Shown here: one piece after another, positions 25,267 to 33,411 of the stretch
Layout: each line of letters starts with the position of its first letter
Numbering within the stretch: position 1 is the first letter of the stretch
Assembly (NCBI GenBank): GCA_036782775.1
Contig: DAIPYJ010000001.1
Location: forward strand, 124,001 to 188,000
Direction of reading: 5' to 3'
Origin: CF-13 sp036782775
Lineage (GTDB): Bacteria; Chloroflexota; Dormibacteria; CF-121
Length of the DNA: 64,000 nt
Position numbers and translations under genes: made by a program
Notes under the pieces: generated by a model
What the model was told of the DNA's origin: nothing
The model's input: only the letters and a program-made list of their open reading frames with translations
Database searches by the model: none

Positions 25267-26466
25267 TTAGCCGGAGACTTGCTTCAGGACCACCATGGCG
25301 TTTTCCTTCGCCTGGTAGACGTAGATGCCGCCGCCCTGAACGTCACCCTTGGAGTCGAACTTGACCGTGCCGAAGATGGTGTTGAAGCTGTCGCTGCCAA
25401 GATGGCTGATCACGTCGCTGCGCGAGATCTTGCCGTTCTTGACGGGCGAAGCCTTGATCGCCTGGAGCAGAGTCTGGGTAGCCTCGTAGGCCGAGCCATA
25501 GAACGGGCCCGCCTTGCTGATCGCGTCCGCACCGTAGGCGCTCTTGAATTCATTCACGTAGTTCTGGGCTGAGCTCGAGGTCAGCCCAGCCGGGTCCGCC
25601 GTGATGTTGGTGGCATAGGCGCCGTCGTAGGCGCCCTGTGACTTGCTGATGATCGACGGGTCTTCCTCCCCGTCGGTGCCAAGGAACTGGATATTCTGGC
25701 CGATCGTCAGCCCGTTCTGCTTCATCTGGGAAACAAAGGGCGCCGTCTCCGGTCCTTCGTCCGCGAAGTAGACCCAGTCGGCGCCGAACGACTTGATCTT
25801 CGTGATGATCGCGCTGAAGTCGGTCTGACCGGCCTTGGCGCTGTCGCGCTGGGTCGTGACGTTGTGCGCCTTGAGATATTGCTCCGTCTGGTCGGCGAGG
25901 CCGGTCGAGTAATCGGATTTGGCGTCCATCACGTAGACCTTATGGGCGCCCTGGTCGATCATAAATTTGCCGTCCGCCGGCCCCTGGGCGTCGTCGCGGG
26001 CGTTGACCCGATGCGCGACGCTCCAGCCGGAATCCGTCACTTTCACGTTCGAGGCGGACTCGCTTACAAAGGGCAGCGGCGGGCTCGCATTTTGCAGACC
26101 CTGCACCGAGCCCAGCACCACGCCGGAGTTCATCGGGCCGACGATGCCGAGCACCGTCGGATCGGAGATTCCCTGCGCCTGTAAGGTTTGCGCCGTCTGA
26201 GCGCTGTGCTGGTCGTCCCAGACAAGCAGCTGGACCTGCGTGCCGTTGACGCCGCCCGCCTTGTTGAAGTCCTTGACCGCCAGCTGGATCGCCTGCAGCG
26301 CACCCGCGCCGATCGACGCCTCGTCGCCGGTGAACGGCCCCTCGGCAGCGATCTGGACCTTGTCCGGCTTGTTGGCCGTGCCACCGCCGCTGTTGTTGCT
26401 GGCGCCGCACGCCGTCAGCAACAAGCTCGCCAGCCCGATAAAGACAAAAATTCTGGGCTTCCCCAT
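25267..26466 (-). CDS. Liv-type ABC transporter substrate-binding lipoprotein
   Basis: 399-residue periplasmic-binding-type lipoprotein. Residues 1-20 form a lipoprotein signal with lipobox LTAC (Cys20), followed by a Ser/Gly-rich linker (ASNNSGGG). The type I fold follows: KVQIAAEGPFTGDEASIG, NGTQVQLLVWDDQHS near residue 80, GPMNSGVVLGSVQGL, and VYVMDAKSDYSTGLADQ. It captures the substrate for LivHMGF. SD AGGAGGT precedes the ATG. Ligand specificity cannot be read from the sequence; family members bind Leu/Ile/Val, amides or urea. Confidence 0.92.
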   Translation of the reverse strand: MGKPRIFVFIGLASLLLTACGASNNSGGGTANKPDKVQIAAEGPFTGDEASIGAGALQAIQLAVKDFNKAGGVNGTQVQLLVWDDQHSAQTAQTLQAQGISDPTVLGIVGPMNSGVVLGSVQGLQNASPPLPFVSESASNVKVTDSGWSVAHRVNARDDAQGPADGKFMIDQGAHKVYVMDAKSDYSTGLADQTEQYLKAHNVTTQRDSAKAGQTDFSAIITKIKSFGADWVYFADEGPETAPFVSQMKQNGLTIGQNIQFLGTDGEEDPSIISKSQGAYDGAYATNITADPAGLTSSSAQNYVNEFKSAYGADAISKAGPFYGSAYEATQTLLQAIKASPVKNGKISRSDVISHLGSDSFNTIFGTVKFDSKGDVQGGGIYVYQAKENAMVVLKQVSG

Positions 26467-26516
26467 CGATGTCGTCGACCTCCTCTTCCTTTTGTCAGAG
26501 CCTAAATCGTTCGCTC

Positions 26517-26545
26517 TTTATACACGGTTAGTGGCGCGAGGGCAA
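26517..26545 (-). promoter_or_regulatory. Sigma70-like promoter for the liv operon
   Basis: Reverse strand TTGCCC (26540-26545), a 17-bp spacer and TATAAA (26517-26522), about 50 bp upstream of the binding-protein ATG. The -10 matches 5 of 6 and the -35 4 of 6. A perfect 8-bp inverted repeat (ACGGTTAG at 26524-26531, CTAACCGT at 26563-26570) brackets the -35 region with 39 bp between half-sites, a possible operator. Confidence 0.55.
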
Positions 26546-26572
26546 CCGCCAACCGCCTGCTCCTAACCGTTT

Positions 26573-27751
26573 CTAATGCCGGCGGCGGACGAGGAGATCC
26601 GGAAAGCGGTCGAGGGCTCCCAGAACGGCGTCCACGTCGCTCTCGTTGTTGTAGTAATGAAGCGAGACCCGCAGCGCGCCGTCTCGCGTCGAGCACAGGA
26701 TCCCCTCGCGCGCCAGGGCATCCACCAACCTCGGGGCATCGGCCGAGCCCACCATGACCAGCGGCCCGCGTGCCGCCCGCTCTGGTGGCGTGAGCAGGTC
26801 GAGCTCCCGGGCTTGCGCTCCAGCGATGAACCGATCGGCGAGCGCCTGGACATGCCGGTGAATCACGGCGAGGTCTACCTCTTGGAGCATCCGCAGGGCG
26901 GGCAGCGTGGCGTACACATTCGGGACCGGCGGCGAGCCAGTCTCGAAACGGCGGGCAGCGGCGGCGTAGCGGAGATGGTGAACGTCGTAAGCGAAGACAT
27001 TCTCTTGCCCGAACCAGCCCGAGTCGCTTGGCTCGAGGCGCTCGATGAGGTCACGGCGGACGTACATGAAGGCGACGCCGGGAGAGCCGAGCAGATATTT
27101 CAGCGCCCCGGTCACGAGCACGTCGAGGTCGAGGGCTTTGACGTCCATCGGCTCGGTGCCCATGCTCTGATAGGCATCGATGAGCAGCCGAGCGCCGCGC
27201 TCGTGGGCGAGCTCTGCGAGGGCGCTGATGTTGTTTCGAAAGCCGTTCTTGTAGCAGACATGCGTGGTCGAAACGATCGCCGTCCGATCATCGATCACCT
27301 CTTCAAATGCGCGCAGGGGCAACCGGTGGTCCTCGGACCTGGCAAAGGCGACCTGGGCGCCGCGTCGCTGCTGGGCAAGCCAGATATGGCCCACCGTCGG
27401 AAAATCGAAGTCACTGGTGACCACGCCGGGCCGTTCTGAATAGCTGAGCGCGCTTGCAATCGAGTTGAGCGCGCTCGAGACCGAGAAGGTGACAGCGACC
27501 TCCTCGGCGTCCGCGTTGATCAGCCGTGCGAACTGGACGCGGAGCTCCTCCATCCGGGCCACCCATTGCTCCCAGGGATTGCCGAAGCGGTGCCAGGACT
27601 CCAGGAATTCCTGGATTCCGGCCTCGACAGGATGCGAGAGCGCGCCCTGCGAGCAGCTGCTGAGATAGATCTTCTGCTCGAAAATTGGGAACTGGCGGCG
27701 AAAGGCAGCCGCGTTCTTGGAGGTCTCGGGCGAGCTCGACACTTCTGGCAT
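26573..27751 (-). CDS. Class V PLP-dependent aminotransferase/lyase
   Basis: 392-residue fold-type I enzyme of the class V group (cysteine desulfurase, isopenicillin-N epimerase, kynureninase relatives). IYLSSCSQGALSHPV is near the N-terminus, SVSSALNSIASALSY lies near residue 90, LLIDAYQSMGTEPMDV near 185 contains the PLP-contacting Asp, and VTGALKYLLGSPGVAFMYV near 212 carries the Schiff-base Lys. A kynureninase role would suit the tryptophan theme, but the diagnostic kynureninase motifs are not evident. Its start lies 3 bp from the start region of the divergent aminotransferase. Confidence 0.8.
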   Translation of the reverse strand: MPEVSSSPETSKNAAAFRRQFPIFEQKIYLSSCSQGALSHPVEAGIQEFLESWHRFGNPWEQWVARMEELRVQFARLINADAEEVAVTFSVSSALNSIASALSYSERPGVVTSDFDFPTVGHIWLAQQRRGAQVAFARSEDHRLPLRAFEEVIDDRTAIVSTTHVCYKNGFRNNISALAELAHERGARLLIDAYQSMGTEPMDVKALDLDVLVTGALKYLLGSPGVAFMYVRRDLIERLEPSDSGWFGQENVFAYDVHHLRYAAAARRFETGSPPVPNVYATLPALRMLQEVDLAVIHRHVQALADRFIAGAQARELDLLTPPERAARGPLVMVGSADAPRLVDALAREGILCSTRDGALRVSLHYYNNESDVDAVLGALDRFPDLLVRRRH

Positions 27752-27754
27752 TCT

Positions 27755-28933
27755 ATGTTGATGTCGCGCGATATGACCTCGCAAAAATCGAGGTCATTCA
27801 CCGAGTCGGTCATCCGCGAGATGACCCGCTTGTGTGTCGCCGAACATGGGAGCGACTGCGTCAACCTGGCCCAGGGCTTCCCTGACTTCTCGGCACCGGC
27901 AGCGCTGAAGGAAGCCGGCGTCGAGGCCATCCGCCAGGACTTCAATCAGTACGCCACAACCTGGGGAGCAAAGGTGATGCGCGACGCGATCGCCGAGAAG
28001 CAGCAGCGCTTTCGGGGGATGGCCGTCGACCCGGAAACCGAGATCACCGTCTGCTGCGGCGTCACCGAGGCAATGCTGTCCACCATTCTCGCCCTCGTCG
28101 ATCCGGGTGACGAGGTGATTATTTTCGAACCCTTCTACGAGAACTATGGCCCGGATTGCATCCTGTCGGGCGCGAAGCCGGTGGTGGTTCCCCTGATCGC
28201 ACCCGACTGGCATTTCGACCGGGAACAACTGCGTCGCGCCTTTACCCCGAGGACGCGCGCGATCATCATCAACACGCCGCATAATCCGACGGGCAAGGTC
28301 TATAACGAGGAGGAACTGTCGTATATCGCCGGCCTTTGCCACGAATTCGACACGCTCGCCATCACGGATGAGATCTACGAGCACCTCGTGTATCGCGGGA
28401 AGCACATCAGCATCGCGACGCTCAGCGACATGCGCGAGCGCACGGTGACCATCAACGGTCTATCGAAGACCTACAGCGTGACCGGATGGCGGCTGGCCTA
28501 CGCGATCGCCCCAGCCCACCTCACCGACGCCATCCGGAAGGTGCACGACTTCGTGACGGTCGGCGCCCCGCATCCGCTCCAGGTCGCGGCCGCCACCGCC
28601 CTGCGTTTTCCCGACCGCTATTACATCGAGCTGCTCGACGCCTATCGCGAGCGCCGCGACTTTCTGCTGGAGATCCTCGATGAAGCCGGCTTCACCGCCT
28701 ATCCTCCGGACGGCGCCTATTACGTCATGACGGACGTCGGCCGGTTCGGCGAGGATGACGTGAGCCTCGCCCACCGAATGGTGCGCGAAATCGGACTCGC
28801 AACCGTCCCCGGAAGCAGCTTTTATCTGGAGCCGGAGCGGGGCCGCCGCCAGATCCGGTTCTCCTTCCCCAAGAAGATGGAGACGCTGCGCCGGGCCGCC
28901 GATCGGCTCAAGCAGTTGCAACCAGTCGCTTGA
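27755..28933 (+). CDS. Class I/II aminotransferase (kynurenine/methionine aminotransferase-like)
   Basis: 392-residue PLP aminotransferase. VNLAQGFPDFSAPAALKEA near residue 40 is the KAT-type signature. QYATTWGAKVMRDAIAEK, FEPFYENYGPDCILSGA, INTPHNPTGKVYNEEEL and INGLSKTYSVTGWRLAYA (Schiff-base Lys) follow, and RQIRFSF near the end has the carboxylate Arg. Relatives transaminate kynurenine, glutamine or methionine. ATGs at 27755, 27761 and 27773 are all possible and none has a clear Shine-Dalgarno, so a leaderless message is possible. It is divergent from the class V enzyme. Confidence 0.86.
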   Translation: MLMSRDMTSQKSRSFTESVIREMTRLCVAEHGSDCVNLAQGFPDFSAPAALKEAGVEAIRQDFNQYATTWGAKVMRDAIAEKQQRFRGMAVDPETEITVCCGVTEAMLSTILALVDPGDEVIIFEPFYENYGPDCILSGAKPVVVPLIAPDWHFDREQLRRAFTPRTRAIIINTPHNPTGKVYNEEELSYIAGLCHEFDTLAITDEIYEHLVYRGKHISIATLSDMRERTVTINGLSKTYSVTGWRLAYAIAPAHLTDAIRKVHDFVTVGAPHPLQVAAATALRFPDRYYIELLDAYRERRDFLLEILDEAGFTAYPPDGAYYVMTDVGRFGEDDVSLAHRMVREIGLATVPGSSFYLEPERGRRQIRFSFPKKMETLRRAADRLKQLQPVA

Positions 28934-28941
28934 TTTTGGGT

Positions 28942-29274
28942 ATGACCAGGGCCATGTGGCTCGCCTGTCCGAACCGCTGCAGCACCAACCGCTTTGAGCT
29001 CTGGAACGCCTCGGTTTTCGTCGACAGCCAGGGCCGCTATCTGGAATACAAGGCCGCGGACGCCCCCCTGTACCGCTGTACGGAATGCGGAACTCCGGCC
29101 GTCGACCTGGGCGAGGTGCCGGGCGCCATGGCCGCCGACCGCGCCGCCCTCGAGAATCCTGCGGTCGATTACGCCTGCCCCAGCTGCGAGGCCCTCTTCA
29201 GCGCGCCGCGCGACCAGAATCCGGTCGTCTGTCCGAGCTGCGGCCAGACCTTCCCGGTGTCAGCAGCCTCCTAG
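28942..29274 (+). CDS. Multi-zinc-ribbon protein
   Basis: 110 residues with four Cys clusters: CPNRC (residues about 8-12), CTECG near 51, CPSCE near 80 and CPSCGQ near 95. These four clusters could make two zinc ribbons. The middle is acidic (DLGEVPGAMAADRAAL). ATG at 28942 or 28954 may start it. It follows the aminotransferase by 8 bp, probably on the same transcript. The function is not recognised; nucleic-acid or protein binding is the usual role of such ribbons. Confidence 0.7.
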   Translation: MTRAMWLACPNRCSTNRFELWNASVFVDSQGRYLEYKAADAPLYRCTECGTPAVDLGEVPGAMAADRAALENPAVDYACPSCEALFSAPRDQNPVVCPSCGQTFPVSAAS

Positions 29275-29299
29275 CCGAACGCGGTTCGTATGGTCCGCG

Positions 29300-29935
29300 C
29301 TAACGGACGACGCGGTACTTGATGTGGGTAACCGCCGGCGAGGCGACAACGGTGATCGGCTCGAGCTTTGGGTCGCCAACGTTATCGAGCAGCCGCTCGC
29401 CAGCTCCGAGAACGACTGGAGCGATATGCAGGTAGAGCTCATCGAGTAAGCCGGCCCGGAGATATTGCCGAATCGCACTTGCTCCACCCGCAATCTGCAC
29501 ATTCCTCGCGCCTGCGGCGTGGCGGGCCTGCTCGAGCGCCGACTGGATCCCATCCGTGACGAAGTAGAAGGTCGTGCCACCGGCCATTGGCAGCGCCTCG
29601 CGCGCATGATGGGTGAGCACAAACACCGGCGTGTGATATGGCGGATCGTCGCCCCACCAGCCCTTCCAGCTGAGATCCCACGGCCCGCGGCCGGGACTGA
29701 ACATGTTCCGGCCCATGATGTAAGCGCCGACGTTATCGAAGAGGTGGGCAGCGACCTCTGAATCGGCGTTTGCCGCTCCGCCCTTCTGGCCCTGCATCTG
29801 GTGCCAGGCTTCCGTCGCAAAAAACCACTCGTGCAGGCGTAGCCCGCCTTCTCCGATCGGGTCCTTCAGACTTTGATTCGGGCCAGCGACGAAGCCATCG
29901 AGCGAGATCGAGATCTGGGAAGTTACGGCACTCAT
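29300..29935 (-). CDS. DHFR/RibD C-terminal-domain reductase
   Basis: 211 residues of the bacterial bifunctional deaminase-reductase C-terminal (DHFR-like) family. ISISLDGFVAGPNQS is the N-terminal signature; AYIMGRNMFSPG near residue 70, PVFVLTHHAREALPM near 102, and VQIAGGASAIRQYLRAGLLDEL near 145 follow. The family uses NADPH, but members outside folate/riboflavin synthesis mostly lack an assigned substrate. It stands alone between the zinc-ribbon gene and the sirtuin. Confidence 0.85.
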   Translation of the reverse strand: MSAVTSQISISLDGFVAGPNQSLKDPIGEGGLRLHEWFFATEAWHQMQGQKGGAANADSEVAAHLFDNVGAYIMGRNMFSPGRGPWDLSWKGWWGDDPPYHTPVFVLTHHAREALPMAGGTTFYFVTDGIQSALEQARHAAGARNVQIAGGASAIRQYLRAGLLDELYLHIAPVVLGAGERLLDNVGDPKLEPITVVASPAVTHIKYRVVR

Positions 29936-30001
29936 GCTGGTAAGACTGCTCCCGTCGAAAAACTCATCGCTGCGCCGCCGACTGCGAAGCTGGTGATGGC
30001 T

Positions 30002-30760
30002 CTAGGTGACACGGATCCGTCGCATCATTGCCGGGAGCACCTCGCCGGCCTTGCCCTGAATGACGATCCTGGCCACAGAATCAAAGGGCGTCGGTTCAGC
30101 ATTGATGATGCAGAGCTCGGCGCCGTACTCTAGCGCCAGTCGCGGTATGCCTGCCGCCGGGTATACCTGGAGCGAGCTGCCGACGATCAGCATGAGATCG
30201 GCGGCCATGGCCAACTGCTGCGCGTCGCCCAGCGCCTTCGCGGGGAGCGCCTCGCCGAACATGACGACGGTCGGCTTCAAGAAACGGCCACCGCAGTCGG
30301 GACAGCTCGGTGGACACTGTTGCGCATTCAGTCGATCGATCTCGGCCCGGGGATAGCGGCGCTCGCAGTTGAGGCATACCACACTCTGCGAGGAGCCGTG
30401 CAACTCGATCACCTGGCTGCTGCCCGCCTTCTGATGCAGGCCGTCCGTGTTCTGGGTGATGAGGCCGGAAAGACGTCCCTGCTGCTCAAGCTCCGCCAGC
30501 GCCCGGTGAGCCGCATTTGGTTGAGCGTCGGCGCGGCGATGCTGCAGGCTGTACGACCAGTACTGAGCCGGATCGGCACGGAAGGTGTCGATGTGGGCCA
30601 CCTTGTACGGATCGAACTTCGTCCACAGCCCACCTTCGCCGCGATAGACGGGGATGCCGCTTTCGGCCGAGACGCCGGCGCCGGTGAAGGCCACCGCGGA
30701 ACGCGACTGCTCTAGCAGCAGCGCGGCCTGGCCGAGGTCCGCGTCGATGGCAGCGCTCAA
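30002..30760 (-). CDS. Sir2-family NAD-dependent protein deacylase
   Basis: 252-residue sirtuin removing acyl groups from lysines with NAD consumption. NAD-binding AFTGAGVSAESGIPVYRG is at residues 24-41, TQNTDGLHQKAG at 102-113, the catalytic His121 in IELHGSS, zinc Cys129/132 and Cys153/156, and VGSSLQVYPA near residue 192. TTG at 30760 overlaps the amidase stop (TTGA), so it is the last gene of the etfB-etfA-amidase-sirtuin operon. In that operon it could reverse lysine acylation caused by acyl-CoA metabolism. Confidence 0.9.
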   Translation of the reverse strand: MSAAIDADLGQAALLLEQSRSAVAFTGAGVSAESGIPVYRGEGGLWTKFDPYKVAHIDTFRADPAQYWSYSLQHRRADAQPNAAHRALAELEQQGRLSGLITQNTDGLHQKAGSSQVIELHGSSQSVVCLNCERRYPRAEIDRLNAQQCPPSCPDCGGRFLKPTVVMFGEALPAKALGDAQQLAMAADLMLIVGSSLQVYPAAGIPRLALEYGAELCIINAEPTPFDSVARIVIQGKAGEVLPAMMRRIRVT

Positions 30761-31611
30761 CGGAGTCCAGCGAAGAGATCGTGCTCGGGAACGGGCGTAT
30801 CGACCGAGCTGCGCGCCCGCTCGAAGGTTTCCATCGACCAGGCCTCCGGGCCCGCAACGTCGGCCAGCTTCATGAACCAGCTGTCTTGTGGGATCTGGGT
30901 GCGATGCGCCCGCATGGCGGCAAGCTTCTTGTCAATGAACGCCTTGACGTCGATCCAGGTCGTGACGCGATCGTCCGATACCGCAAATGGGGGCGGCTCG
31001 CCGTCCTCGGAGAAGCGGTTCTCGACGCCGGCCCGCTGCATCACCTCGGCCATCCGCTGAATCTGTGATTTCGGGAAGGCGTTGTAGTAGAGCTTGCTGG
31101 GTCGGAACGGCTCACCACCTGGGAATCGCTTGACATCACCGGCGTAGAAGAAGGCGCCGATCGCGACCCGGTGGGTCTTGATGTGGTCCGGGTGCGCGTA
31201 GCCGCCGAACTCGTTCTGCGTCACCATGACCTGCGGCCGGACCCGTCGCACGATCTGGATAAGGCGCGCAATCGCCTCCTCTTCGTCCGCCTGCCAGAAG
31301 GTTTGGGGCTCCCGGTTGCGCGGTAGGCCGGCCATCCCGGAATCCTCGTAATCCAGGAAGAGGACCTCGCCCACGCCCAGGATCCTCATCGCGTTGCGGA
31401 GCTCCGCTTCGCGAATCGTGCCCAGCCTTGGCGCCGCTTCCTTGGGATCCAGCTCCTTGTCGAGGATCTCTCCGACTTCTCCCCGGGTCGCCGTCACCAG
31501 CGTCGTGCGCACGCCTTCCGCGCTGTAGCGCGCCAGGCTGCCGCCCATGACGATCGACTCATCGTCCGGATGCGGCTGGACCGCCAGCAAGCTGAGCTCG
31601 CTTGGGCTCAC
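30757..31611 (-). CDS. PIG-L deacetylase, Mca/MshB-like
   Basis: 284-residue zinc deacetylase/amidase. VQPHPDDESIVMGG near residue 12 gives the first metal ligands, LFLDYEDSGMAGLP near 90 is typical of the Mca (mycothiol S-conjugate amidase)/MshB group, and GGYAHPDHIKTH near 140 supplies the last His. GTG at 31611 overlaps the etfA stop; longer in-frame upstream sequence is out-of-frame etfA and was excluded. The length matches Mca (about 290). Whether this organism makes mycothiol cannot be read from the window; mshA/C are absent here. Confidence 0.83.
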   Translation of the reverse strand: MSPSELSLLAVQPHPDDESIVMGGSLARYSAEGVRTTLVTATRGEVGEILDKELDPKEAAPRLGTIREAELRNAMRILGVGEVLFLDYEDSGMAGLPRNREPQTFWQADEEEAIARLIQIVRRVRPQVMVTQNEFGGYAHPDHIKTHRVAIGAFFYAGDVKRFPGGEPFRPSKLYYNAFPKSQIQRMAEVMQRAGVENRFSEDGEPPPFAVSDDRVTTWIDVKAFIDKKLAAMRAHRTQIPQDSWFMKLADVAGPEAWSMETFERARSSVDTPVPEHDLFAGLR

Positions 31612-32579
31612 TTGCCTTTGCGCGATCGAACTTCCTGGATCAGCTGGGGCACGACTTTGTGAACGTCGCCGACGACACCCAGGTCCGCCAGTTTGAAGAT
31701 GGGCGCTTCCGGATCCTTGTTGATCGCGATGATCGTTTTCGCGCCCTTCATCCCCACGGTGTGTTGCATCGCCCCGGAGATGCCGACCGCGATGTAAACG
31801 GTTGGTTTTACGGTCTTGCCCGTCTGGCCAATCTGAAAGTGGTACGGCTTCCATCCGGCGTCGACCACGGCACGGCTGGCGCCGACCGCGGCTCCGATTT
31901 CACCCGCGAGCTCGTCGAGCATTTTGAAATTCTCCGGCGCGCCGAGGCCCCGGCCGCCGCTGACGATGACGGCCGCATCCTCGAGTCGTGGCCCTTCCGC
32001 TTCCTGCTTCTCGCGACGAAGCACGCGGGCGGCCGGCTTGCTGGTGTCCACTGGATCCGTGAGCGTTTCGACTTGAGGCGAGGAGCCGCCGTCGGCAGGC
32101 TCGGCGGCAACCGCCTTCGGGCGCAGCAGAATGAGCACCGGCGGCTGCGCTTTCGGCGCCGTCGTCACCAGCAGACTGCCACCGAAGACAGGCGAAATCG
32201 CCGCCAACTTGCCCTCGCGCTCCACCACATCGGTGGCGTTGGCAATCAGGGCCGCCCCTAATCGCGCAGAAAGCCGTGAGGCGATGTCCCGGCCGTCGTA
32301 GGTCATCCCGAAGAGAATGGCATCCGGTCGGTCCTTCTCTGTGATCCGCGCGAGCAGATCGACCGCCGGCGTGGCGAGCACCTCCCGAAACGCCTGATCC
32401 TCATGCACATAGACCTTCTTTGCTCCGTACTTCCCGAGTGTCTCGGCCGCTTTTGCCGCGCCGGGACCAAGCGCAACCGCGGTCGTCTCGCCCAGGGCAC
32501 GCGCCTTGGTGAGGAGCTCGAGCGCGATCGGTTGCGGCGCGCCATCGGCCGTCTCGGCATAGACCCAGATCGCCGGCAT
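31608..32579 (-). CDS. etfA: Electron transfer flavoprotein, alpha subunit
   Basis: 323-residue subunit that binds FAD and carries electrons from acyl-CoA dehydrogenases to the membrane quinone pool. The N-terminal domain begins MPAIWVYAETADGAP. The C-terminal FAD domain shows VSGGRGLGAPENFKML near residue 200, TGKTVKPTVYIAVGISG near 260, and AINKDPEAPIFKLADLGVVG, the family signature. ATGA overlap with etfB. It should serve the acyl-CoA dehydrogenase at 15.9 kb among others. Confidence 0.95.
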   Translation of the reverse strand: MPAIWVYAETADGAPQPIALELLTKARALGETTAVALGPGAAKAAETLGKYGAKKVYVHEDQAFREVLATPAVDLLARITEKDRPDAILFGMTYDGRDIASRLSARLGAALIANATDVVEREGKLAAISPVFGGSLLVTTAPKAQPPVLILLRPKAVAAEPADGGSSPQVETLTDPVDTSKPAARVLRREKQEAEGPRLEDAAVIVSGGRGLGAPENFKMLDELAGEIGAAVGASRAVVDAGWKPYHFQIGQTGKTVKPTVYIAVGISGAMQHTVGMKGAKTIIAINKDPEAPIFKLADLGVVGDVHKVVPQLIQEVRSRKGK

Positions 32580-33352
32580 CAGATGACCTTCAACTGCTTG
32601 AGGAAATCCGCGATGCGCTTCGCACCTTCTCCCTTGTCCTCGACAACCTCGCCGGCTTTTCTTGCTTCGGCCGGCTTGACCTCGACAACTTCCTCGGTCA
32701 AAGCTCCACCGGCCTGGCCCTCGAGACCGAGGTCGGAGAGGCCAACCTGTTTGACCTCCTTGTTCTTGGCCTGCATGATCCCCCGCAACGCCGGATAGCG
32801 CGCCTCGTTGATGCCACCGGTCACGGTCACGACTGCCGGCAGCGGCGCCTCGACGACGTCGTAGCCCTCGTCGGTCTGCCGATCGATAACGGCCTTGCTG
32901 TCCTGGACCTCGAGCTTCTTCGCAAAGCTCAGAAGCGGCAGCCCGAGGATCTCGGCCACCTGCGCCGGGACCGCTCCGCAGGAGCCGTCCGTGCTCTCGG
33001 TCCCGCAGATGATAATGTCCGGCGCCCGGTCCTTGACTGCCGCCGCGATGGCGCGCGCGGTGCTGATCGCGTCCGAGTTTTCGAGGCCTTTGTCGGTGAT
33101 CAGGACGCCGCGCGCCGCCCCCATGGCCAGCGCCCGCCGGATCGCCTCCATCGCTTTCGCGGGGCCCATCGACACGACCGTGACCTCGCCACCGTGTTTC
33201 TCGGCCAGCTGCAATCCGGCCTCGACCGCATGCTCGTCGCCCGGATCGAGCACAAGATCGACGCCGTCCCGCACCAGGCGCTTGGTTTGGGGGTCGAGCT
33301 TGCCTGGTGTGTTGGGGTCGGGGATCTGCTTGACGCAGACGACGACATTCAT
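32579..33352 (-). CDS. etfB: Electron transfer flavoprotein, beta subunit
   Basis: 257-residue AMP-binding subunit. MNVVVCVKQIPDPNTPGKL at the start, DEHAVEAGLQLAEKHGGEV near 40, CGTESTDGSCGAVPAQVAE near 115 and ALRGIMQAKNKEVKQ near 195 are family features. The C-terminal tail is Glu/Ala/Lys-rich before the terminal recognition region. ATG at 33352 starts the operon, divergent from the radical SAM gene. Confidence 0.95.
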   Translation of the reverse strand: MNVVVCVKQIPDPNTPGKLDPQTKRLVRDGVDLVLDPGDEHAVEAGLQLAEKHGGEVTVVSMGPAKAMEAIRRALAMGAARGVLITDKGLENSDAISTARAIAAAVKDRAPDIIICGTESTDGSCGAVPAQVAEILGLPLLSFAKKLEVQDSKAVIDRQTDEGYDVVEAPLPAVVTVTGGINEARYPALRGIMQAKNKEVKQVGLSDLGLEGQAGGALTEEVVEVKPAEARKAGEVVEDKGEGAKRIADFLKQLKVI

Positions 33353-33411
33353 GGCTGGCTGCTTCCAATTATGGTGAAAAGAGGCCCGGGCGAACAGACG
33401 TTTGTAGTACG

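Noticed and set aside
26573..27751. Kynureninase assignment for the class V enzyme
   Set aside because: Only the generic class V lysine region is similar; diagnostic kynureninase motifs were not seen and the gene is far from kynA.
31612..33368. Reading the etfA frame upstream as a 586-residue protein
   Set aside because: The upstream part is etfB read out of frame (Arg/Gly-rich, no family motifs); etfA clearly starts MPAIWVYAE at 32579 with an ATGA overlap.
33353..33411. Divergent promoters between etfB and the radical SAM gene
   Set aside because: CATAAT-like and TAGTAC-like hexamers occur but lack convincing -35 partners at 16-18 bp.
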